Part shown: in pieces, positions 55,614 to 64,000 of the stretch
How the letters are laid out: every line of letters begins with the position of its first letter
Position numbering within the stretch: the first letter of the stretch is position 1
Assembly: GCA_033239525.1 (NCBI GenBank)
Contig: BSYO01000014.1
Coordinates: forward strand, 11,020,021-11,084,020
Direction of reading: 5' to 3'
DNA: 64,000 nucleotides
DNA from: Nepenthes gracilis
Taxonomy: Eukaryota; Streptophyta; Magnoliopsida; Caryophyllales; Nepenthaceae
Notes under the pieces: generated by a model
The model's database searches: none
What the model was told of the DNA's origin: nothing
What the model saw: the letters and a program-made list of their open reading frames with translations, nothing else
Position numbers and translations under genes: made by a program

Positions 55614-57532
55614 TGTAATACCCGGATCTTCCTTCAATATATCTTAGATGTATTTATTAATTATAGGTTTCTTTGATGTATTAGATTAAGGGTATTTTTG
55701 TGAAAATTTGATGGAATTTGGATTCAAAAATCCGTGCCGAAGCACGCTCGAGCATGGGTCATGTATAAAAAGGGCCGCGGGTCATATTTTTTCCATTCTT
55801 GTGTGGAAAAGGAGGAGGAGAGAGAAGGAACGTGGGGAGAAGAGACAGAAAGCAGCGTTTGAGTAGATCGGAGCTTGCGTTTTTAGATCGATTTGGTATA
55901 AAGTCGAGGTAAGTATCCTCTAACTCTATCTTTTATCTATTTCTTTGTTGACTATGTTTTATTTCCGATTTGGAGATTTGGGGTTCGTGTGTGCATTTTT
56001 GCTAGCCCCAATGTCTTCTTGGAACATGTATGATAATTTTACCGATTGATTTGAGGGTTTTATTCCGCCATTGTTAATATTCGATTATCCTTTTGTTCCT
56101 GGAGGTATGGATATGTATGAGCATCGCCAAGGCCCCGGGTGGTTCAGTTTGTGTGTGGACCATGTTGGTCTGAAACCTGGACGGTCGATTGTACAGGACT
56201 GTTGTGGTCCAAGATCGGGTGGGTTGATTTGTGTGGGACTACGGTGATCCGAGACCCAATGGGTCAATTTGTGTGGGACCATAGTGGTCCGAGGCCTCGG
56301 GTGGGTTGATATGTGATAAAATATGGCAAGAAGTTGCAGACCTAAAATGTAATCGGGTAGTGAACCAATGATATGAGATGCTGAGAGTTGTAAGCTTAAA
56401 ATATAGTTAGGCTGAGATCTACAAGCCTAAAATGTAGACGGGCGCTAATGATATGAGATGGCTTAGAATTGTAGGTTTAAAATATAGTCGAGTCGAGTTT
56501 GTAGGCCTAAAATGTAGACGGGTACCAATGACAAAAGATAGCCGAGAGTTGTAGGCCTAAAATATAGTCGGGCGATCTACAAGCCTAAAATGTAGATGAA
56601 CACCAATGATATGAGATGGCTTAGAGTTTTCGGTCTAAAACGTAGTCGTTATGATATGCAAATTTAGATTCTGAATTGCCTCTATTTATGTGGATGTGCC
56701 GTTGGCTTATGTTTGTCGTTGGCCTCTATTTATATGGGTGTGCCGCAGTCTTTTGTTTATGTGGGTATGCTGTGGTTTTTGTTACGTGGGTGTGCTATGA
56801 CCATTGATTATGTGTTGGGGTATCAGAGCACAATTTGTTATGCGTTAGTATCAGTGGGATGGTACGATGAGATTCTGCTTTGGGGGTGTTGGTGATTGGA
56901 CTTCTGATTTGAGCTCCTATTTCGGATATGATGATTTGGCTTCTGATATGGACGATTTGGGATTTGTATATGGCATCTGTTTTGATATTTGTTTATGAAT
57001 TCTCTCTTTGATTTGCATATGCTGTTTTGTGTATGTTCATAACGATAATTGCTGAGCCTTCGGCTCATATTTTCAAATTTTTATCTTTTAAGATTCATAG
57101 AGGGTTAGGTTGCTTTGTAGGAGCTGGTTGAGATCTAACGCGGTGTCATGTAATCCGATGGGTTGGGCACTTGTTACGATTTAGATGGCATTAGTTGTAT
57201 TTCTCTATTATTTGGATTGAGTTTGTTATAAGTTTTGTTATTTTTGGATAATAAAATTGGCCGAGAGTGGGCCTTTAGATTGTATAATAAGGATCGTTAG
57301 ATTTTATATATATATATATATATATATATAATGTAGATGAGTTGTCATATTTGGAAATATTCTTTATGATGTTTAGAGTAGGCTATATTTATATTGTTTG
57401 GACGGTTGTTCGATAGGGTTTTGTACGAGTTTGACTTGTTGGGTCCTGTATTTTGATTTGTTACACCCGGATTTTGAGATTTAATTTTATGAATAATAAA
57501 TAATTAGACCTACTAAATTTTGGAGCATAACA
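55614..57532 (+). repeat. 5' LTR of element 4
   Basis: About 1.9 kb. TATA box TGTATAAAAAGGGC at 55762-55775, a leader that ends in an excellent splice donor GAG|GTAAGTAT (55908/55909), two minisatellites and a TA run at 57304-57330. The 3' LTR is shorter because the minisatellites and other parts are absent. Confidence 0.75.
56130..56650 (+). repeat. Two minisatellites inside the 5' LTR of element 4
   Basis: Between 56130 and 56320 about three imperfect copies of a ~55-bp unit with GTGTGGGACTACGGTGRTCC-like and GGTGGGTTGAT words. Between 56330 and 56645 about four copies of a ~80-bp unit with GCCTAAAATGTAGACGGG, CCAATGATATGAGATGGC and TTAAAATATAGTCG. Only remnants occur in the 3' LTR. Confidence 0.75.
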
Positions 57533-60435
57533 ATAAGTACCGCCTCGGGCAGAAAGTAGAAAATTTAAGTTGTGAATGCTTGGGTTTGAATAGGGAGGTT
57601 GATCATTTGGTTATGAGGTGTCGCTTGAGCAGCATGATGGGTGGAATGATTCAGTGGCAGAATAAGGATTTAAGTGCTATGAGGAAGTCGGCTGAATTGT
57701 GAATCCGTTTCATAATTCGAGTTTGATCCGATTGAAGCAGAAAAATTTGCTACGGAAGATAGAGAAAGTGTTTGGAAATTATCGGTTACTGGAGGAGGGT
57801 AGCTGACCTAGGGTACAGTAGAACACCCTTTTTTGCCGCGAGGTTATTTGGATGGCAAGGCTACTAGAAGGTGGGGACTTCTAGCGTTATATTTTGGGCT
57901 AGGAGAGTGAGGAGGTAGTTGGGATGTCCTCCGGGAGGCGTTTTTGAAGGAGTTTCTCCTATCAAGCTTTCGGGAGATTAAAGGAGTTGAGTTCGGCAGG
58001 ACAGTTGAGAAAAGAAGACATGTCAAGAATGGAGGCAGTAAACAAGGTAGATGGACCTGTCCTTGGCCTATGCATATGCTTTTCGGGAAATAGAGTTGCA
58101 TAAGAAGTTTGTATTGCGAATTTTGACTTCGGAAAGTAGGGAACAAAGATGGAAGGAGACCATGGATATGGCCGCGGGTGCTGCGATTTCTTCCGCCTTC
58201 TTTTGAGTGGAGCTGTAAAGTTAACAACGAACAACCTCTGCCAAGAAAAAGGATAGAGGAGTGTCGCTTTGATTTTATTGGCAACGATGATGCTAATTGT
58301 GTAGGGATATGAAGATGCGATAGGAGTGAGAGGGAGCTCAAGGGCTGTCCGTTTCCACTCGTGGTGTGATCGGGTGGATAATTGTTTCTGTAAATCCTTC
58401 ATCATTGAGTAGAATCCATGGATGTCAAGCATGAGATTCGGCTTCTTGAGGTAATATTTAGAAAGAAGTTGAAGAATCTGAAAGATCTGTTGAGACAGGT
58501 TGGTGGCTAAGTACGGTGTATGGTTTGTGGAGCCATCCCGATTTGCTCCCTATAAGGTTGTGGATTAGGCCCCGAGTGCCTAGAAATTTCTACAGGGATT
58601 TCAATATTCAATTTAGAAGTAGTTGGTACTATTCAGATTTGTGGTTATATAGTGAAGTGCTGGACTGGGCCCTGTAAATGTGCAGAAGAAGTTAGAGCTC
58701 GAAGAGTGGACTTTTTTATTCTCTAGAGGATAAGATAAAGGAAATGTAGTTGAAGCAAAGTTTTTCCCTCCTAGGTTCCAGTTTATGAAGTTTACCTACG
58801 AGTTTTGTGGAAAGAAGAATGCGGGCCAAGTTTGCTTTCGTTAGAATGGAGTATGTTTCAATTGCTGCCAAATAGGCCATTTATCTATGGATTGCATGAA
58901 TTCCAGGCATTTGAATCTTAGACATCCAAATAGGAGTCAAACGATTTTAGATAGAGTGCGGGTAGCTACCGCTTGAGATGCTAGAGTTGGATCCTTAGTT
59001 GTGGAAGAGGATTAGCCTATAGAACTTTGTGATCAGGAGTTTGAGTTTGCCATTAAGGTTGTGCTGGGATTGGTATCGAATTTGAGAACTTTGCATAGAA
59101 TGGCCTCGTCTAATTATAAGAAAGAAAGCAGTCATTGTAGGATTTGTTAAGGAACGGTTTCAACCAGGTGTCACCATGGAACGCTCTTATGGTTTTTTTG
59201 GTGAAGTTAGATGGGTTGTAGAGGTTATGCATGGATCGTTAGAGATTGAATGAATATCAATTTGGGCATTCTGTTTGATTGTGGCGGCACATTGCGGATT
59301 CGAAAGAGGTTGAAGCAATGGCAAATGGAGAGAAGCCAACTGATGTCTCGGAGGGGTGCAGTTTTTTGGGACTGGCTAAACCCAATCAACGATTTGTTGA
59401 GAATTTTGGGGATTGTCAATAGACACAGAGGCGAATGGTATTCATACGGAATGATGGTTATGAGGAGAGCTTCTAGAAGTCGAAGAATAGATTGATGACA
59501 ATGTCGGTCTTGGTCGATTTCTAATGGATCAGGAGGATTTGTAGCGTACTATGATGCCTCTGAGAAAAGTATGGATTGTGTGTTGAAGCAATGTGACCGA
59601 GTGATTGCGGTGTATGCGGCAAGCCATATCATGTGTCTAAAGGAGAAAGCCGAGCAGAAGAAGCCTTCAAGATTTTGCTTCAGGTCTGCCTTGAACAATG
59701 AAGAATTTAGTAGTGATTTGAATGAAGATGGATAAGCTGATAAAGCCGATTCATTGCTTGCCGATTGGGATGTCTTTCTTGAGATTGACCGTCGGTCTAT
59801 TATCGAGATGAGGAGATTGTGAGGTATTCCAACTTTGAGTCTTCTGATTGTGAATTGAGGTAGATGATCGATTAGAGTGGCGTAGCTGGAAGTATGTGGG
59901 GCACATGGCTGACAGCTACGAGATTTGATTTGAGGTTGGAAGTAGGACATTAGACTCGCAACCCGATTTGAGGTTTAATGCGGATGGCCAGAGGTTTCAG
60001 AAAGTATCCTAAAGAGATGAATTTCAAGTTTTGGGATTGAAGGGCAAATCAAAGTTGAGATTCATTGGAACCTTCGATGTTTTTGGAAGATTGGAGAGGC
60101 AACCTGCAAATTGGCCTTACTTCCAAGTTTGATGGATGGATATGATATGTCCTAAGTGATGAATATGAGAAAATGTGTAGAGGATCCTTTTCATGTGCTT
60201 GGGTTGGAATTATTATTGATTGACGAGGAGTATTTCATGTTGAGGTTTTGGTCGATAGAAAGGATCAAATGCCGAGAAATAAAATGATTCCATTGGCCAA
60301 AAAACTTTCGAGGAATTCATCGAGTGAGGAAGCAACTTGGTGGTGTGAAGATGAAGTTAGGAAAAATGCTCCTGTTTGTTTTAAGTTTGAAATGCATAAA
60401 TTTTGAAGACAAAATTTCTATAAGTAAGGGAGAGT
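57533..60435 (+). pseudogene. gag-pol remnant of element 4
   Basis: Almost no open frame survives. At 58854-58895 the codons for CFNCCQIGHLSMDC keep the C-x2-C-x4-H-x4-C zinc knuckle of Gag. At about 60168-60390 RKCVEDPFHVLGLELLLID and, after a frameshift, IPLAKKLSRNSSSEEATW match the end of chromovirus integrase and its chromodomain-like tail (…HVL…, IPxVKVLWRNHxxEEATWE). A purine tract AAGTAAGGGAGAGT (60422-60435) precedes the 3' LTR. No catalytic RT or integrase motif was seen. Confidence 0.7.
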
Positions 60436-61603
60436 TATAATATTCGGATCCCCATTTGATATATTTTGGATGTATTTATTAGTTCTAGGTTTATTTAATG
60501 TATTGGATTAAGGGTATTTTTGTGAAACTTCAATAAAATTTAGATTTGAAAATCTGCGCTCGAAGCATGCTCGAGTGGCGCTTGAGCATCGATTACAGAA
60601 TGGTTGGCGCTAGAGTAGTGCCCAAGTGGTGCTCGAGCGTGAAACTCGAGAGGGCGCGTTTTCGAGCTCGGGTTGTGTATAAAAAGGGCGCAGAGTTAGA
60701 TTTTTGCCATTCTCGAGCAAAAAGGGGGAGTGAGAAGGAACACGGGGAGAAGAGAGAGAAAGCGACATTTGAGTACATCAGAACCTCCGTTTTTCATATT
60801 TGCTTGGTATAAGGTTGAGGTAAGTATCCTCTAACTCTATCCTTTGTCTATTTCTTCGTTGAATGTGTTTTATTTCGAATTTGGAGATTTAGGATTTGTG
60901 CGTGCATTTTAGCTAGCCCCCTTGTTTTCTTGGAATATGCATTATAATTTTACCGATTGATTTGGGGGGATATGTATGAGCACCGCCAAGGCCCTGGGTG
61001 GGCCAGTTTGTGTGTAGACCATGGTGGTTTGAGACCCGATGGATCGATTTGCTTTTGTTTGGGATTTATGTGAGTGGTGGTCTTTTGTTTATTCGGGAAA
61101 CCTCGGTGTGGGTTGATATGTGATAGAATATAGCCAAGAGATTGGGTGTGTGGTGATTGAACTTGAAATGAGCTCATATTTGGGATATGATGAGTCAATG
61201 ATATGGGAGATGGCATTGTTTTGATAGAGGTTATGAATTTTCCATTTGAAAATATTGTTTTGTTTATGTTTCGAAATCTGAGCTTCGGTTCACGTTTTTA
61301 AAATCTTAGATGTAGGCGTTGGAATGTTTTGTAGGAGTTGGAAGAGAAATGTCACGTGATTTGGTAATTTGATAGAGACTTACAGATTTTTGATCTGGAT
61401 TAAATGGGTTTGTTATTTTTAGATAATGGAATTGGCCGAGAGTGAAAATATGGATGGGCGGTCATATTTATATATGAGACAATTATCCAATGACATGAGT
61501 TTGACTTGTCGGGTCCCGTATTTTAATTTGTCATACCTGGATTTTGGGATTTAATTTTATGAATATAATAAATAATTAGACCTACTAAGTTTCGAGCATG
61601 GCA
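60436..61603 (+). repeat. 3' LTR of element 4
   Basis: About 1.17 kb. It keeps the TATA box (TATAAAAAGGGCG near 60678) and the splice donor GAG|GTAAGTAT (60819/60820), but lacks most of the minisatellite region. It ends TTTCGAGCATGGCA and is followed by GGTGTTATTATCG, gene-intron sequence. Confidence 0.75.
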
Positions 61604-62285
61604 GGTGTTATTATCGATCTTTGTGCATTTTGTATGCTTTGTAAAATATAGATAAGGTGCCAATGATATGTTTTGGAGATAGCTTGAGAGGAGAAGTCCA
61701 ATCTAAATTTATATTGGGAAATACATAGTTGGACAAAATTGCTAAGGAAGAAATAACATTCTAATGCAATCTAAATTTATATCAAATTTGTGTTTCTCCA
61801 GAAAGTTTTGGAAATTGGGAATTACAGGCTGTAGTTTAAGTGGATGCATTTTGTCGTTATTTTCGAAGAAAGATTTCATTTCTTGTTTTGTGCACTCAAT
61901 ATTTGCAGCTTATGGATCTTTAGCCTTCTTGAGGTGTTTTCAGACGAACTTTTATCTTGGTGTGATCTTTTGTTTATATGAAATAATCTTTTTGCTATGG
62001 CTTAATTTATATCATTTACATGTTATTTTTACGAGTTCAAATTCTGACACTGCTGCTGCATCATATTCTTGACCTTTGGCTAATTTAATTATTAGCCCAT
62101 TTCATTTTGTAGGGTATCATATGCAAGCATGATTTGTTATGCAATATCCGTTACTAAATGTGGGAGTATCGGGATCCACTTGTATTGTCTTTGCACTTGA
62201 GAGTTTTTTGCTTTTGAACATAGGCTAAAAGTAGGTTTATTGATTGAACTTCTGAGATCATTTGACAGTGATTACTTTCATAGTT
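61497..62285 (+). repeat. Tandem duplication, first unit (LTR end plus HVA22k-like intron and exon)
   Basis: Starts in the last ~110 bp of the 3' LTR (GAGTTTGACTTGTCGGG) and runs through host sequence to about TCATAGTTGTCC. The whole stretch recurs at 63080-64000 with small indels. Compared with the second unit it has several internal deletions. Confidence 0.8.
61909..61959 (+). pseudogene. Frameshifted copy of HVA22k-like exon 4
   Basis: 51 nt between ATTTGCAG and GTGTGATC. It matches the exon at 63572-63623 except for a one-base loss (CTTTAGCC for CTTTCAGCC) and a few substitutions, so it cannot encode the exon in frame. Confidence 0.75.
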
Positions 62286-63191
62286 GTCCTCTGTTTTGGG
62301 ATTTGATGAGTTTTGGGAAGGGATATTTTATCACTAATTTTGATTATGGTTTATTTTTACATTGAAAAGGTTGCATTAATCACTTTGATATTGTTTACTG
62401 TTTATGAAAAATTTTAAAGCATTTGATTTGCATAATATTGTTTTTTTTTTGAACTGTCTGTCTATGTTTACCCTGCAGTGCAGGAAAATTTTACCCTTGA
62501 GAAATGAATCAGAAATCTATATTTATTTCTTACTGGTATGTTTATATTTTCAGGTTTTCTTTATCATTCAAATTTGGGTTTCTTGTTGGAATGTTTTGAA
62601 GGAGTTGGAAGAATGATTTTATATCCCTATCTTTCTCTTCACGGGTTCAAATGATTAAATAAATAAATAAATAAATATATGTTGATCTCCCTTACATTTG
62701 CTACATTTGTTCAAATTGATTTTTTGTAGTCCTAGGTTTCTTTGGAGTTGAGTTTGTTATGATATTTGTTATTTTTAGATATCTGGAATTGGTCTTGCCA
62801 AAATGAAGACAAAATCTAAACTTTTGAATTGTATAATAATATATATTAGTTAGATCTAGCATAATATAATTATTTTTGTATAATTATTATATATATAATG
62901 TTAGATACTTTATATTTTGCCATTTTTTATAATGTTTATAATATGACCACGAAATAAAAAAACGTAATTCATTTTATTTATCCTTCCATTCCACTCACAA
63001 CAGATCAATATAGTGCGACAGCTGATTGCCTTCATTCAAACTGTTGTCCATGTTGATGTCTTGCCGTCAAATTGTGTTCCTTTCCGAGTTTGACTTGTTG
63101 GGTCCTGTATTTTAGTTTGTTATACCTGAATTTTGGGATTTAATTTTATGAATAATAAATAATTAGACCTACTAAGTTTCGGAGCATGGCA
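62286..63191 (+). repeat. Partial third LTR copy of element 4
   Basis: The sequence follows the 3' half of the element 4 LTR: TTTGATATTGTTTACTGTTTATGA, then GAGTTTGTTATGATATTTGTT, then GAGTTTGACTTGTTGGGTCC to TTTCGGAGCATGGCA (63191). It is the left part of the second duplication unit and has its own small insertions. Confidence 0.7.
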
Positions 63192-64000
63192 GGTGTTATT
63201 ATCGATCTTTGTGCATTTTGTATGCTATGTAATATTCTGTCCTGCAGGTTGTGTAGTTAAGGCTTTTTATCACCATTTTTTGATCTTCTATGTTTTGGCT
63301 GCTTACTCTTGAGAGGAGGAAGTCCAATCTAAATTTATATTGGGAAATACGTAGTTGGACAAGACCTGCTGGTTCTGCCCATTGCTAAGGAAGAAATAAC
63401 ATTCTAATGCAATCTAAATTTATATCAAATTTGTGTTTCTCCAGAAAGTTATGAAGGAAAGCTAGCTCTGGGAATTACACAGGCTGTAGTATTAAGTGCT
63501 GATGCATTTTAATCTTATATATTTCTCGAAGAAAGATTTCATTTCTTGTTTTGTGCACTCAATATTTGCAGCTTATGGATCTTTCAGCCTTCTCGAGGTG
63601 TTTTCAGACGAACTTTTATCTTGGTGTGATCCTGAACCCCTTGTCGATTTCATGAAATAATCTTTTTTGCTATGGCTTAATTTATATCATTTACATGTTA
63701 TTTTTACGAGTTCAAATTCTGACACTGCTGCTGCATCATATTCTTGACCTTTGTCTAATATGGAAATATCATTATCCTAGCCCATTTCATTTTGTAGACC
63801 CCATATCATATGCACTTGTCTATGCCTTTCTAAAATTTTGATGCAATATCCTTTACTAAATGTGGGAGTATCGAAATTCCACTTGTATTGTCTTTGCACT
63901 TTACAGTTTCTTCCTTCCATGAACATAGGCTAAAAGTAGGTTTATTGATTAGAACTTCTGAGATCATTTGACAGTGATTACTTTGTTTCTCATAGTTGTC
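63192..64000 (+). repeat. Tandem duplication, second unit (host part)
   Basis: GGTGTTATTATCGATC to the right edge, parallel to 61604-62285. It holds the intact exon and about 70 bp near 63235-63310 that is missing from the first unit, so the second unit is the better preserved. Confidence 0.78.
63572..63623 (+). pseudogene. HVA22k-like exon 4
   Basis: Between acceptor ATTTGCAG and donor TTG|GTGTGATC, 52 nt encode (A)YGSFSLLEVFSDELLS(W), the block that follows YWA in HVA22-like k. It starts one base into a codon and ends two bases into one, as expected. The next exon (FPLYYH...) would lie beyond the right edge. By itself it looks functional; the doubtful state of exons 1 and 3 is why I do not call the gene intact. 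Confidence 0.7.

Larger units (their letters stand above)
55614..61603 (+). mobile_element. Element 4: decayed Ty3/gypsy chromovirus, Tekay-like
   Basis: Long LTRs (55614-57532, TGTAATACCCGG to GCATAACA; 60436-61603, TATAATATTCGG to GCATGGCA) enclose about 2.9 kb. Flanks GGTAT (55609-55613) and GGTGT (61604-61608) agree in four of five bases and may be the target duplication. Internally a Gag zinc knuckle and the C-terminal end of integrase with chromodomain-like sequence are readable; RT and the integrase core were not found, so most of pol is deleted. An alternative inner border of the 5' LTR is GTTACA at 57465. It lies, in the same direction, within the HVA22k-like gene. Confidence 0.72.

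Noticed and set aside
56815..56830. GGGGTATCAGAGCA, resembling the initiator-Met primer binding site
   Set aside because: It lies inside the 5' LTR of element 4; sequence shared with the 3' LTR continues on both sides to 57532, so it is not at the LTR border.
57845..58432. Overlapping minus-strand ORFs of 156-165 codons in element 4
   Set aside because: No domain is recognised and they run opposite to the Gag/integrase remnants; probably chance in decayed sequence.
62404..62616. Apparent small exon TGCAG...CTG|GTATGT with NESE-like coding, a candidate for the missing HVA22k exon 3
   Set aside because: The surrounding sequence follows the element 4 LTR (TTTGATATTG...TTTATGA...TTTGATTTGCATA), so the ORF is LTR-derived and the match to exon 3 is too short.

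Overview
This is a plant nuclear window, most likely from a eudicot. GT-AG introns, AT-rich spacers and long LTR retrotransposons dominate it. Plant-specific protein families are recognisable: an INDETERMINATE-DOMAIN (IDD) zinc finger gene, an HVA22k-like gene and a SEC16-like fragment. I cannot name the species. All identities come from reading motifs; nothing was searched or computed.

Layout. 1-1.1 kb: first coding exon of an unrecognised minus-strand gene that runs off the left edge. 1263-2238: solo LTR with TAAAT duplications. 2560-15420: element 1, a Ty3/gypsy retrotransposon of Tat type on + (LTRs 2560-3580 and 14419-15420, duplication CAGTA). It has gag-PR-RT-RNaseH-archaeal RNaseH-IN, all decayed, and two antisense genes between IN and the 3' LTR. 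15.4-21.6 kb: AT-rich spacer, a truncated Ty1/copia element and MITE-like pieces. 21586-30145: element 2, Tat type on +, duplication TAAAG, no antisense gene. 32396-42154: element 3, an older Tat-type copy on -, duplication ATATT, with an internal inversion. 44.3-46.5 kb: an intact four-exon IDD transcription factor gene on +. 47.45-48.99 kb: a frameshifted, apparently intronless SEC16 pseudogene fragment on -. 49-53 kb: AT-rich intergenic DNA. 53.4-64 kb: scattered exons of an HVA22k-like gene whose introns hold a solo LTR and a decayed chromovirus (element 4, 55614-61603), followed by a tandem duplication that copied part of the LTR together with one exon.

The only gene here that looks fully functional is the IDD gene. 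The HVA22k-like locus is doubtful: its third exon was not found and exon 1 does not join exon 2 in phase. The three Tat-type elements share the gag start, a TGGC-type primer binding site and the same purine tract before the 3' LTR, so they are one lineage. By eye, LTR divergence orders them from youngest to oldest as element 1, element 2, element 3. The most interesting material is the antisense gene module carried by elements 1 and 3 but not 2, the breakpoint structure of the inversion in element 3, and the exon-plus-LTR duplication at the right edge.
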